22,234 bases of DNA from Bacillota bacterium (GCA_023434855.1 JAEYSJ010000208.1:1-22234), one strand, 5' to 3'. Positions 1 through 7,520 are shown, numbered from the stretch's first letter. Numbers and translations: made by a program. The notes: generated by a model not told the origin, from the letters alone.

Positions 1-513
1 GGGAGCATTGGCCGGGAAATCGCCAAAAAAGCCAAAGGGCTGGATATGCGCGTCCTGGCAGTTAAGCGGGAACCAACCACTGAACCGTTTGTCGATAAAA
101 TGTATACCCCCGCTACCCTTTTGGAAATGCTGCCCCTCTGTGACTTTGTGGTAATTGCCCTGCCGCTGGTTGCGGAAACAAAAGAATATTTACGACTGGA
201 ACATTTTGCAGTGATGAAACGGTCAGCCTACTTCATTAACATCGCTCGCGGCGGAGTCATCCGCGAGGATGACTTAATAACCGCCCTGAAACAGGGGCTG
301 ATTGCCGGAGCCGGGCTGGATGTATTTGACCAGGAGCCCCTGCCTGAAGCTTCTCCCTTATGGGATATGCCTAATGTGCTTGCTACTCCCCATCAGGCAG
401 CTCTATCTCCTTATTACCTCGATCGCGCCGTAAAATTGTTTGCCGATAACCTGTCACGGTTTGTTCGCAATGACGAAATGCTCAATGTTATTGACAAAGT
501 GAAAGGATACTAA
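1..513 (+). CDS. D-isomer-specific 2-hydroxyacid dehydrogenase (C-terminal part, cut by window start)
   Basis: NAD(P)-dependent reductase of 2-oxoacids. The frame is open from base 1, so the gene begins upstream. The visible 170 residues start inside the dinucleotide-binding motif (GSIGREIA) and run to a natural stop. Family landmarks are in order: the NIARGGVIREDDL block carrying the catalytic Arg, DVFDQEPLP with the catalytic Glu, and ATPHQAALS with the catalytic His. Beta-strand 2 ends in VKRE rather than the Asp typical of NAD-specific members, which suggests NADP(H) preference as in GhrA-type glyoxylate/hydroxypyruvate reductases; this is inference. The exact substrate cannot be told from sequence. 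The stop codon overlaps the stop of the convergent HD-domain gene by 4 bases. Confidence 0.92.
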   Translation, partial: GSIGREIAKKAKGLDMRVLAVKREPTTEPFVDKMYTPATLLEMLPLCDFVVIALPLVAETKEYLRLEHFAVMKRSAYFINIARGGVIREDDLITALKQGLIAGAGLDVFDQEPLPEASPLWDMPNVLATPHQAALSPYYLDRAVKLFADNLSRFVRNDEMLNVIDKVKGY

Positions 514-1037
514 TGCATATTATCAGCCTTTCGCAGTACAACAAGCTCCGGCGGATCATTTTCCGCGGGAGCTTCGTGATGTTTGCGCACTATTTCCGTT
601 ATCTGCCGCCTGAAACCGGCTTGCTCCAGCAGAGAAGCGCTGCGGGCAGCATGGTTAAAATATATGAAAAAAGCATGACGCACATTTGCCAGTAGACTGC
701 CACGTCCGAAACGTCCCCATCCTTCCGCCCAACCAGCGGCAAACTTGTGGGCCAGTACGGTAACTATTTTATCGGCTGTACTAACGTCGCCTTTTCTTTT
801 TCCAACATCATGCAAGAGAGCGCTCTGTACAAGCACCTCCCTGTCTATACCGGCTGCATTGTCAGCCAGCTTTAACGAGGTATACGCTACATTCAAGGCA
901 TGACGCTGATCAGGCAGGTTCATGCCCCAAAACAGCTGCTGCCCCTCAGAATCTAAATGTTCGGCAACAAACGCTTTATCTTCCGCTGTAATTTTCGCAG
1001 TAATTGCCGCAATAACCTGTTTTACCCTGTTAAACAT
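510..1037 (-). CDS. HD-domain metal-dependent phosphohydrolase
   Basis: A 175-residue HD-superfamily protein. The metal-binding signature is visible: His46, the His76-Asp77 pair in LLHDVGK, His129, the His153-His154 pair and a late Asp172. Such proteins hydrolyse phosphate esters, often nucleotides, but the substrate here is unknown. It starts at an ATG with AAGGTG 7 bases upstream, only 11 bases after the hisZ stop, so it is the third gene of a yerC-hisZ-HD transcription unit. Small HD proteins next to hisZ are not part of the standard histidine pathway, so its link to histidine synthesis is positional only. Its 3' end overlaps the convergent dehydrogenase by 4 bases, and I see no terminator between them. 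Confidence 0.88.
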   Translation of the reverse strand: MFNRVKQVIAAITAKITAEDKAFVAEHLDSEGQQLFWGMNLPDQRHALNVAYTSLKLADNAAGIDREVLVQSALLHDVGKRKGDVSTADKIVTVLAHKFAAGWAEGWGRFGRGSLLANVRHAFFIYFNHAARSASLLEQAGFRRQITEIVRKHHEAPAENDPPELVVLRKADNMH

Positions 1038-1048
1038 GTAGTTACACC

Positions 1049-2245
1049 TTACCCCAGATATACCAGTTTGCTGTACCCTTTCTTCTGCTGACTGTCCGCT
1101 GCCTCATCCTGCGACTGGGCAATAAGTGCCAACTCTACCACCTGTCCGGCCTTGCGCAGCTTGCCTGCTTCAGCAATAGCCTTGGACAGCAGCCCTTCCT
1201 GCCAGCCGATATACACTGCCTCAGGTTCACAATCCGGGCAGATATCCTGGCGTTCCAGAGCCAGTAGTATTCGTTCAATCCCTAAGGCAAAACCGGTAGA
1301 AGGGCAATCAACACCAAAAGATGTCAGCATATTGTCATAACGACCGCCGCCGCATACGGGAAAGCCGAGTCCCGGCGTATAGCCCTCAAATACCATGCCG
1401 GTATAATATTCAAAATCCCTGATGATCCCCAGGTCAAAGTTAACATATTTTTCAACGCCGTAACTTGAGAGAAGGTAATATATATCGGCCAAGTTATCAA
1501 GAGCGGCCCGACTAAGGTCATTGTTAACCATACCATAAGCCTTATGCAGAAGGTCTTCTTTGCCATGAAGCAATGGTACCTGTTTGAGCAATTCCTGGCC
1601 GCTGTCACTTAACCCACTTGCCGCCAGCACCTCTCCTAAGCCGACCAAATCCCTCGCGATCATTGCCTGTTTGACCTGTTGCATCTGTTTAGGCAAAAGC
1701 TTGCTTTCGGCCATTATCCCATTGATGAAATCTACCTGTCCCAGACTAATCTGAAACTGCTTCAAACCGGATTCCAACATGGCTTCCACTGCCAAAGCGA
1801 TTACTTCGGCATCGGCCGCCGGTCCGGGATCGCCTAAGAGTTCGACGCCACCCTGGTAAAATTCACACTGCCGGCCGGCTTGGGCCAGTTCATAGCGAAA
1901 AACATTTGTTAAATAAAACAAACGGATCGGTAAACTGTTTTCCTTTAGCCTGGTTGCCGCCACCCGGGCCATTGGCGTAGTCATATCCGGACGCAAAGCC
2001 AAAATGCGGTTGTTCTTATCCAGAAATTTAAAAATAGAGTCCAGCATGTCTGCACCTGTCCCGACACCAATTGTCTCCAGATACTCGAATGTTGGCGTAA
2101 CTACCTCGTCATAACCCCACTTGGCAAATAAATCGGCAAGGGCACCTTCCACAACCCGCTTGCGCTTTGCCTCCCGCGGCAGAAAATCCCTTGTACCGTA
2201 AGGAATTTGCGGTACAAATTCATTGCGATCAATGCTTTGGTTCAT
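1049..2245 (-). CDS. hisZ: ATP phosphoribosyltransferase regulatory subunit HisZ
   Basis: A histidyl-tRNA-synthetase paralogue of 398 residues. It forms a hetero-octamer with the short catalytic HisG and gives it activity and histidine feedback control at the first step of histidine synthesis. Class II synthetase motifs remain: LRPDMTTPMARV, FRYELAQAGRQCEFYQGG (motif 2) and FALGIERI (motif 3). The C-terminal anticodon-binding domain of true HisS is missing, and the LALRPDMT region is HisZ-like, so I prefer HisZ to HisS. Start ATG has AGGAGTG upstream. It lies 24 bases after yerC. The next gene downstream is an HD hydrolase and not hisG, which is unusual because hisZ commonly heads a hisZGD operon. 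Confidence 0.88.
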   Translation of the reverse strand: MNQSIDRNEFVPQIPYGTRDFLPREAKRKRVVEGALADLFAKWGYDEVVTPTFEYLETIGVGTGADMLDSIFKFLDKNNRILALRPDMTTPMARVAATRLKENSLPIRLFYLTNVFRYELAQAGRQCEFYQGGVELLGDPGPAADAEVIALAVEAMLESGLKQFQISLGQVDFINGIMAESKLLPKQMQQVKQAMIARDLVGLGEVLAASGLSDSGQELLKQVPLLHGKEDLLHKAYGMVNNDLSRAALDNLADIYYLLSSYGVEKYVNFDLGIIRDFEYYTGMVFEGYTPGLGFPVCGGGRYDNMLTSFGVDCPSTGFALGIERILLALERQDICPDCEPEAVYIGWQEGLLSKAIAEAGKLRKAGQVVELALIAQSQDEAADSQQKKGYSKLVYLG

Positions 2246-2269
2246 CTATGTACACTCCTATCTCATAAT

Positions 2270-2563
2270 TTACTCATCAAAACGGGCCAAAATGATTTTG
2301 TAGCCGTCAGCGCCGTAGTGCAAACAGCGCTTCACCCGGCTGATAGTAGCTGTGCTTGCTCCGGTCCGTTCAACAATATCATCATAAGTATGACCGGCTT
2401 TTAACATGCGTGCCACTTCCAGACGCTGGGCCATTGATTTAAGTTCGCTAATAGTGCAAATATCTTCAAAAAACTGATAACACTCTTCCTCGTTGTTTAA
2501 CAAAAGAATTGCCTTGAACAATTGATCTGTCAGTTCATCTTTAAGTTTGGCATTTACAGGCAT
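2270..2563 (-). CDS. yerC: YerC/YecD family TrpR-like DNA-binding regulator
   Basis: A 97-residue all-helical protein of the Trp-repressor superfamily. The N-terminal half is a dimerising helical bundle, including the ISELKSMAQRLEVARML segment. The helix-turn-helix covers about residues 58-82, with YDDIVERTGASTATISRVKR as the clear turn and recognition helix. The length is typical of YerC proteins. This family has been linked to control of histidine biosynthesis in Gram-positive bacteria, which agrees with hisZ following 24 bases downstream. Start ATG is preceded by GAGGAGTG at about 8 bases. A 16-bp palindrome about 70 bases upstream could be its own operator. Whether histidine is its co-repressor is inference. 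Confidence 0.88.
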   Translation of the reverse strand: MPVNAKLKDELTDQLFKAILLLNNEEECYQFFEDICTISELKSMAQRLEVARMLKAGHTYDDIVERTGASTATISRVKRCLHYGADGYKIILARFDE

Positions 2564-2614
2564 AATTATATCACTCCTCGCAGATCCGGATCATCATAAC
2601 CCAACGGTTGTGCC

Positions 2615-2648
2615 AAAATATTTTTTCAACACACTATTCGGCAATAGT
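2615..2648 (-). promoter_or_regulatory. Candidate yerC-hisZ promoter with palindrome over the -35 box
   Basis: On the minus strand TTGCCG (2644-2639) and TATTTT (2620-2615) are 18 bases apart, a moderate sigma-A match. The perfect palindrome ACTATT-CGGC-AATAGT (2633-2648) covers the -35 box, as expected for a repressor site. YerC autoregulation is a reasonable guess. Confidence 0.35.
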
Positions 2649-2714
2649 TAATCATTTCCTGCTTTATTTCTTTTATTCTTTAATTTATGAAAATATATAA
2701 GAAAAACAAAAATA

Positions 2715-2753
2715 AAAAAATGCAGATAACGCCTCATGTTATCCGCATTTTTT
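2715..2753 (-). terminator. Intrinsic terminator of arginase gene
   Basis: A 16-base arm AAAAAATGCAGATAAC pairs with GTTATCCGCATTTTTT with a single A-C mismatch around a 7-base loop. The A-rich and T-rich flanks mean it can work in both directions. It touches the arginase stop codon and separates arginase from the yerC-hisZ operon. Confidence 0.85.
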
Positions 2754-3700
2754 TATTTAAAAAGAAACTGTTCCGAATATTCTTGTGCGGCAAGCTCTTC
2801 CTGGGCAGTAATACCGCCAAACAAGACGTTAATAAAGGAAACAGCCGCAGCTACCGTCTGGTTATCTTTATCTAACAATGGATTGACTTCCACAAAATCA
2901 GCGGAGGTAATAATATTGGCCTCAAATAATGTTTTCACCGCCATCAGGCTGTCGTTATAGCTAATGCCGTCCGGAACAGGCGTTCCTACCCCCGGCGCTT
3001 CGTACGGATCCAGCCCGTCCAGGTCAAAGCTTAAATGAACGCCATCGCATCTTTGAGATAAATATTCTATAGTCTCTTTCATTACTCTGGCCATACCCAT
3101 TTGTCTGATATCATCCATGGTATACACTTTCATCTGCTTTTTTGCAATTAAACGCCGCTCACCTTCATCTATATCCCGGATACCTATGAATACAATATTT
3201 TCCGGACGGATTTTGGGTGCATAGCCGCCAATATTGACAAGATCCGGATGACCCATACCCATACTGGCTGCCAGCGGCATGCCATGAATATTGCCGGAAG
3301 GTGATGTCTCCGGTGTATTTATATCCGCGTGGGCATCATACCAGATGACCCCAAGGTTGTTAAAATATTTGGCGATTCCGGCCAAAATACCAATAGCTAT
3401 GCTATGATCCCCGCCCAGTATCAGCGGGAAACGATCCTGGGACATAATTCCCGACACCTTATCCGCCAACTTTTTGTTGGCCGCAGTGATAGGCTTAAGA
3501 TTTTTTATGCTAGCTTCAGCCGGATTAAAGCTACCCGCAGTGCTTGTGGCAATATTGCCCAAATCGACAACATCCGGAGCGATTCCTTTTAAATATTCCA
3601 ACATACCGACAGCCCTGATAGCATCAGGCCCCAGATTGGTCCCATAACGAGTCTGACCAAGCCACATCGGCACACCGACAACCGAAATTCCTTTGTTCAT
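2753..3700 (-). CDS. rocF: Arginase (ureohydrolase family)
   Basis: Hydrolyses L-arginine to ornithine and urea with a binuclear Mn centre. The 315 residues are full length for bacterial arginase. All metal-binding signatures are present: GGDHS (His99), WYDAHADIN (Asp122, His124, Asp126) and SFDLDGLDP (Asp226, Asp228). HGMPLA, GVGTPVPDG and EVNP (Glu271) are arginase-like. An SPSGNIHGMPLA substrate loop favours arginase over agmatinase or formimidoylglutamase. I chose the ATG at 3700 because AGGTGG lies 8 bases upstream; a GTG four codons earlier falls inside that site. The gene is monocistronic, with its own promoter and terminator. No arginine transporter or ornithine aminotransferase is adjacent, so the route (arginine as nitrogen source or polyamine supply) is open. 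Confidence 0.93.
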   Translation of the reverse strand: MNKGISVVGVPMWLGQTRYGTNLGPDAIRAVGMLEYLKGIAPDVVDLGNIATSTAGSFNPAEASIKNLKPITAANKKLADKVSGIMSQDRFPLILGGDHSIAIGILAGIAKYFNNLGVIWYDAHADINTPETSPSGNIHGMPLAASMGMGHPDLVNIGGYAPKIRPENIVFIGIRDIDEGERRLIAKKQMKVYTMDDIRQMGMARVMKETIEYLSQRCDGVHLSFDLDGLDPYEAPGVGTPVPDGISYNDSLMAVKTLFEANIITSADFVEVNPLLDKDNQTVAAAVSFINVLFGGITAQEELAAQEYSEQFLFK

Positions 3701-3758
3701 TTCCTTCACCACCTACTAGAAAAATCCGGTATTGCGCCAGATAGCAGTCACCGGTTAC

Positions 3759-3792
3759 ATTATCCTGAACAAACTACTTTCTGACAGGATAA
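3759..3792 (-). promoter_or_regulatory. Arginase promoter with overlapping inverted-repeat operator
   Basis: The minus strand reads CTGTCA (3787-3782), a 17-base spacer, then GATAAT (3764-3759), a good sigma-A promoter giving a leader of about 50 bases. A perfect 8-bp inverted repeat, TTATCCTG (3760-3767) and CAGGATAA (3785-3792) with 17 bases between, places one arm on each promoter box. This is classic repressor-operator geometry; the regulator is unknown. Confidence 0.6.
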
Positions 3793-3871
3793 CAAATATC
3801 ACGAATTATTATTTTACTCTTTTTGGCACCAAAGTGCAATAAGAAGTTTTAAATTTAATAATTTCCAAAGC

Positions 3872-3896
3872 AAAAACGGACGGTCACTACCCGCCC
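3872..3896 (-). terminator. Intrinsic terminator after the DUF503 gene
   Basis: The minus strand forms GGGCGG-loop-CCGTCC (3896-3878) followed by GTTTTTG. It sits 11 bases after the DUF503 stop and ends the yjbQ-DUF503 unit. Confidence 0.65.
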
Positions 3897-3907
3897 TGCA
3901 TTAACAA

Positions 3908-4189
3908 TCAGACATATTCCGCAATAAATTCCACTAGCTCGGCCTCTCCATTGTCGTCGACGATTCGCTTGATCAGATTAAGCTGCTGTTCAAGCAAAGT
4001 ACGGTCACTGCTTACCATTGCCACGCCAATCACCGCTCTTTGCCAAATATCCTGCAGGTCGGTTTCAGCTACCGAAGCATTAAGTTTAGCCCTAATACGT
4101 TCAATTATGCTTTTGACAATATGCCGTTTTTCTTTCAAAGAAGCGACGGCAGGCAAGAATAATTCAATACGGCAAATTAATACAACCAT
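3908..4189 (-). CDS. DUF503 family protein (YlxP-like)
   Basis: A 93-residue protein recognised by the family opening (VVLICRIELFLPAVASLKEKRHIVKSI), by RIRAKLNASVAETDLQDIWQRAVIGVA, and by the VSSD stretch. DUF503/YlxP proteins have a ferredoxin-like fold; the B. subtilis member lies in the nusA-infB-rbfA region and is suspected to act in ribosome or RNA processes, but no reaction is established. Here it is not with infB but directly follows yjbQ: its ATG begins on the base after the yjbQ stop codon, so translation is almost certainly coupled. The ribosome site (GGTG) lies within the end of yjbQ. A second copy near infB elsewhere in the genome is possible. Confidence 0.9.
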   Translation of the reverse strand: MVVLICRIELFLPAVASLKEKRHIVKSIIERIRAKLNASVAETDLQDIWQRAVIGVAMVSSDRTLLEQQLNLIKRIVDDNGEAELVEFIAEYV

Positions 4190-4579
4190 TTATTCACCTA
4201 CAATCTGCACACAAACTTTACGATGACGCGGACCATCAAACTCGCAAAAATACACTCCCTGCCAAGTACCCAGATACAGCCCGCCGTTAGCTACAGGCAC
4301 ACTCACGGTACAGCCTATTAGTGAACTTTTAACATGAGCAAGTGAATTTCCTTCAATATGCCGGTAAGGTAAACGCGGCACAATTTTTTCAAGTGCCGAC
4401 AACAGATCACTTACTACATCAGGATCGGCGTTTTCATTAATTGTTACCCCGGCAGTAGTATGCGGTACAAACACCTGACAAATTCCGTTCTGCACCCTGC
4501 TTTGCCTGACAATATCCTTTACTTTTCCGGTAATATCGATTAACCCCTGTGCCGGCGTGTCGAGCACAAATTCATACAT
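4190..4579 (-). CDS. YjbQ family secondary thiamine-phosphate synthase-like protein (UPF0047)
   Basis: A 129-residue, single-domain UPF0047/YjbQ protein. Conserved blocks are all present: [35 protein letters not shown] and [19 protein letters not shown]. The conserved His residues and the ENAD acidic pair form the presumed active site. Some members show weak thiamine-phosphate synthase activity that rescues thiE mutants, but the natural role is unsettled. It starts at ATG with GAGGTG upstream and is followed with no gap by the DUF503 gene. No thiamine genes or TPP riboswitch are visible nearby, so a thiamine role is not supported by context. Confidence 0.9.
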   Translation of the reverse strand: MYEFVLDTPAQGLIDITGKVKDIVRQSRVQNGICQVFVPHTTAGVTINENADPDVVSDLLSALEKIVPRLPYRHIEGNSLAHVKSSLIGCTVSVPVANGGLYLGTWQGVYFCEFDGPRHRKVCVQIVGE

Positions 4580-4635
4580 TCAAAATCACCTCGCTAGCCA
4601 CCTGAAAATACCCAAAATTTCCATATTGTATAAAA

Positions 4636-4666
4636 ATTATATCATAAAAAAGCATTAGAATATCAA
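4636..4666 (-). promoter_or_regulatory. Candidate promoter of the yjbQ-DUF503 unit
   Basis: The minus strand carries a TATAAT box (4641-4636) with an upstream TG, making an extended -10, and a TTGATA box (4666-4661) at a long 19-base spacing. It is placed about 60 bases before yjbQ. Confidence 0.5.
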
Positions 4667-4796
4667 TTATTTGAACTATTTACAGCTAAGGCCAGCATCG
4701 GCAGAAAGGGTGGACGGGATAGAGCAACTTGTGACAGATGGCAGCGACTGACTACCCAGTCAAGTATTGTCATAAAAAAACACTCTAATATTGCAG

Positions 4797-5420
4797 CTAG
4801 CTTCGCGCCACCCCATGCAGAAAAATATCGGTAATCATATGTGCTGTTACATCAATATCATCATCAACAAACTTTTGGAACACCGTAATAATCACAACAC
4901 TAAACAAGCCATGAGCTACCTTATTAGCATCACATTTCCGGATTACGCCCTGGTCGATTCCTGCCTGCAATACCTTTTCCAGCATACCTATAGTCTGAGT
5001 AAACCATTGCCGGTATTTGTCCCGTTGCTCCTGGGTAAAACATGAGTTACCCTCGGTACCTAATCCGCGCACCTCATGCATCATGACCCGCCATAAGTCG
5101 CCATTGGAAACATAAAATTGCAAAAACACTTTAATCATTGCTTCAACCTTGACGAGTGACGGCTTATCTGACTGTACAATGTCTGCCAGCGACACCTCGA
5201 AGGAAGCGCTACGCTCCTTAATGAGCGTATAGAATAGCTGTTCCTTATTAACAAAATAGTTATATACCGTTCCCTTGCCGGTGTCTGCCAAAGCAATTAT
5301 TTCGTCTACAGTTGCCCGGTGATAACCCTTACGGGAGAAAACCACATAGGCCGCATCCAATATCTGCTGACGTTTGGTACGCGAATCTAGCGAATTTACC
5401 GGTTCCCGACTATATGCCAT
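4797..5420 (-). CDS. TetR/AcrR family transcriptional regulator
   Basis: A 207-residue TetR-type repressor. The N-terminal helix-turn-helix is typical: RQQILDAAYVVFSRKGYHRA, then TVDEIIALADTGKGTVYNYF and the NKEQLFYTLI helix. The C-terminal ligand and dimer domain (about residues 70-205) is variable and does not reveal the effector. The ATG at 5420 was chosen because GGAGG lies 6 bases upstream; an in-frame GTG six codons earlier lies upstream of that site. It has its own near-perfect promoter, so it is probably autoregulated. No efflux pump is adjacent, so the target genes are unknown. The M19 peptidase upstream is on the same strand but a strong promoter separates them. Confidence 0.92.
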   Translation of the reverse strand: MAYSREPVNSLDSRTKRQQILDAAYVVFSRKGYHRATVDEIIALADTGKGTVYNYFVNKEQLFYTLIKERSASFEVSLADIVQSDKPSLVKVEAMIKVFLQFYVSNGDLWRVMMHEVRGLGTEGNSCFTQEQRDKYRQWFTQTIGMLEKVLQAGIDQGVIRKCDANKVAHGLFSVVIITVFQKFVDDDIDVTAHMITDIFLHGVARS

Positions 5421-5435
5421 GATAAGCCTCCATAA

Positions 5436-5482
5436 CACTTAATATACACTTAAATTATAAAAACTTAGCGAAAAACTGTCAA
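5436..5482 (-). promoter_or_regulatory. Consensus sigma-A promoter of the tetR gene with direct repeats
   Basis: On the minus strand TTGACA (5482-5477), a 17-base spacer and TATAAT (5459-5454) match the sigma-A consensus exactly. Just downstream, two copies of TTAAGTG (plus-strand CACTTAA at 5436-5442 and 5447-5453) are repeated every 11 bases, about one helical turn, and may be an operator over the transcription start. Confidence 0.85.
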
Positions 5483-5492
5483 TCTAAACCCT

Positions 5493-5515
5493 GGGACTAC
5501 TTGGAAAATAGTCCC
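5493..5515. repeat. 7-bp inverted repeat between M19 peptidase and tetR promoter
   Basis: GGGACTA (5493-5499) and TAGTCCC (5509-5515) flank a 9-base loop. It lies two bases past the peptidase stop and 10 bases upstream of the tetR -35 box. With no T-run on either side it is a weak terminator candidate; an operator is the alternative. Confidence 0.5.
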
Positions 5516-5517
5516 AT

Positions 5518-6459
5518 TCACAATAAACAGTCCTTGATTACCCGCTCGGCATTTTGCCGGCAAAACATATCAAGCTCATTTTCACTAAAACCATTTGCCT
5601 TAAGAGCTTGAAAAAGTTTGTCAATTTCACCAATATTGCTGATTTCCACTTCCGGGCTGATCCCATCAAAGTCGGTGCCCAAAGCAATAACCTCAACGCC
5701 ACCCACATTCCGGATATGTTTCACGTGGCTGACCATGTCCTCAATCCGGCTGACAGGGCTTGCACCTAAAAAACTATTGGCGAAATTAAGACCGGTGATT
5801 CCACCCTTTTCCGCCAACGTCTTAATCATATCATCCGTCAAATTGCGTCTGTGGTTTGTCACTGCCCGGGCGTTGGAGTGGGAAGCTACAAAAGGCTTGG
5901 TTGACAGCTTCGCCACATCATAAAACCCCTGGTCGGACAAATGAGACACATCGATAATCATTCCCAGGCGGTTCATCTCAAAAACTACTTCCTGTCCAAA
6001 TGAGGTTAAACCTTTAAAATAACATTCTTTCCGGCAGTTGGGGAAACCAATCTCGTTAGGATAATTCCAGGTAAGAGTGATTAACCTTACTCCCAGGCGA
6101 TAGAAGTTACGCAAATTTGAGATTTGTCCCTTTAGCGCCCCTCCCTCCTCAATGGTTAAAAAAGCCGATATTTTCCCTGACTGCTCATTAGCATTAAGTT
6201 CAGCATAGTTCCTGGCAAGCTGAATAGAATCCTTATTGCTGTCCAGTTCCTGATAAAACCGGTCAAGCATGCTGAGTGCCCATTCCAATGGATCTCTATT
6301 TTCTCCCAAATCAATGTATAATGCAAAAAACTGAGCCAAGGAGCCGGCAGACTGCAGCTTTTGTATATCCACACCAAGATTATTCTGCCGCAAAGAAGCT
6401 GCCTCTCCAAGCTCTGTCAGCCGTAGAATTGTATCACAATGCCAATCAATAGTCTTCAT
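5518..6459 (-). CDS. Membrane dipeptidase family peptidase (M19, renal dipeptidase-like)
   Basis: Zinc-dependent amidohydrolase-fold dipeptidase of family M19, 313 residues, full length. Metal ligands are visible: the DWHCDT motif (His7, Asp9), the bridging Glu105 in TIEEGG, His173 in DVSHLSD and His194 in ASHSNARAV. GTDFDGI (about 261-267) supplies the catalytic Asp. There is no signal peptide, so despite the family name it is cytoplasmic and probably cleaves imported dipeptides, including those with D-residues. Start ATG is preceded by AGAGGA at 6 bases. An AT-rich upstream region holds two ATTATA sequences (plus strand 6541 and 6550) that read TATAAT on the minus strand. Bacterial paralogues sometimes sit in pyrroloquinoline or peptide operons, but nothing here shows that. 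Confidence 0.92.
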   Translation of the reverse strand: MKTIDWHCDTILRLTELGEAASLRQNNLGVDIQKLQSAGSLAQFFALYIDLGENRDPLEWALSMLDRFYQELDSNKDSIQLARNYAELNANEQSGKISAFLTIEEGGALKGQISNLRNFYRLGVRLITLTWNYPNEIGFPNCRKECYFKGLTSFGQEVVFEMNRLGMIIDVSHLSDQGFYDVAKLSTKPFVASHSNARAVTNHRRNLTDDMIKTLAEKGGITGLNFANSFLGASPVSRIEDMVSHVKHIRNVGGVEVIALGTDFDGISPEVEISNIGEIDKLFQALKANGFSENELDMFCRQNAERVIKDCLL

Positions 6460-6696
6460 AACCTATCCTCTATTCTAGAAAATTGTTGAATTCTTAATTA
6501 TCAGAAAACAATATTCCGATGGATTTAAAAGATCAATAAAATTATATTTATTATACAACAATTTCAGTAAGCTTGAAAGCTTTTGCCTAAACACAGTATT
6601 TGTGGAAAAATCAAAAACCTTTTTTGCGGGCCTAATCCTCAGAATAAACCGACCGCGAGATCGCATAATAGTATCAATATAACTAAGGAGGTATTT

Positions 6697-7371
6697 ATGA
6701 AACCGGTAATTTTACGTTCTGACTTCACGGACTATTATGATAGTTATTTTGACGACCCATCCAGTATTTCCCCTTTAGTGTTCGAACGTTTTACCCATAA
6801 AGGAATGAAACGCAGTGAAATATTAGGGTTTTTAGCCCGCAACGGATTTTCGGTGCCAAAACATGGGATAATCAAAAACATTGGTAAATGGGCCCCTCAT
6901 TTACGGGATAATCAACATGTTATCCTTTATCTTGACGAAAAAAGCCATCAAGGAAAAAATAAGCTGCTCATGACCGTCGGTGAGGCCCTGAAAAATCACC
7001 CGGATCATCTCGCCGCCGAGTTTGTCGGTACAAGTGAAAATAAGAGTTCGGGGCGCAGATTGGTACAAATCGGACTTAAATATTTTTGGATTGATTTACA
7101 AAGTGATGATTGGCGGGCAAGTTCCGGCAATGTAAAACCAAGTATCAGAAAGTATGGCAACAGCACACAATCAAATCTTTTGTATCCGCTCTATGCAATT
7201 GATTTCGTGCCAGTAACCGTCAGCGGCAACGAAATACTTTACGCCGTAGATTTTAGTTCTGCACCAATCGTCGGTGAATACGGCATAAATGAGATTCTTA
7301 ACGCAGAAACTGCGGCCCGGGAAATAAAACAAATGGTGAATGTTTTTCAGACATCACTGGTAAGCAGATAA
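6697..7371 (+). CDS. Hypothetical protein, 224 residues, unrecognised
   Basis: A real gene by its ribosome site (AAGGAGG, 7 bases before ATG), full open frame and normal composition, but I do not recognise the family. It has no signal peptide or membrane segment. The N-terminal half is charged with several aromatic residues (SDFTDYYDSYFDD) and a DKKS-like basic stretch; the C-terminal part (residues about 165-205) has two hydrophobic strands, PLYAIDFVPV and ILYAVDFSSAPIV. These faintly recall the end of ATP-grasp enzymes (acidic residue, then S-A-P), but the nucleotide-binding motifs cannot be shown, so no function is assigned. The only plus-strand gene between 0.5 and 9 kb, it stands alone, which hints at independent acquisition. 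Confidence 0.75.
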   Translation: MKPVILRSDFTDYYDSYFDDPSSISPLVFERFTHKGMKRSEILGFLARNGFSVPKHGIIKNIGKWAPHLRDNQHVILYLDEKSHQGKNKLLMTVGEALKNHPDHLAAEFVGTSENKSSGRRLVQIGLKYFWIDLQSDDWRASSGNVKPSIRKYGNSTQSNLLYPLYAIDFVPVTVSGNEILYAVDFSSAPIVGEYGINEILNAETAAREIKQMVNVFQTSLVSR

Positions 7372-7474
7372 CGGACTTGCGTATTAAATACCATCATCGG
7401 AATTATGTATTCGAAAGCAAAACTTGCATACATTAAAAAAGATTGTGGGTTTGCACCGGGCGTAAAACCGAAAA

Positions 7475-7520
7475 GAACAAGAAAAGCCTGAAACCGCATG
7501 GGTTCGGGCTTTTCTTGTTC
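7475..7520 (-). terminator. Strong hairpin terminator of the mocR gene
   Basis: Two 21-base arms around a GCAT loop: 14 perfect outer pairs (GAACAAGAAAAGCC with GGCTTTTCTTGTTC), then one wobble and one mismatch inside. On the minus strand the T-rich arm continues into TTTTCGGTTTT, so it ends the mocR transcript and overlaps its stop codon. It may also stop transcripts from the plus-strand hypothetical gene. Confidence 0.8.

Noticed and set aside
4757..4800. T-run after the tetR stop on the minus strand as a terminator.
   Set aside because: No stable stem is visible immediately upstream of the T-run.
5493..5515. Inverted repeat as an intrinsic terminator of the M19 peptidase gene.
   Set aside because: Neither strand has a T-run after the stem; kept only as a repeat or operator candidate.
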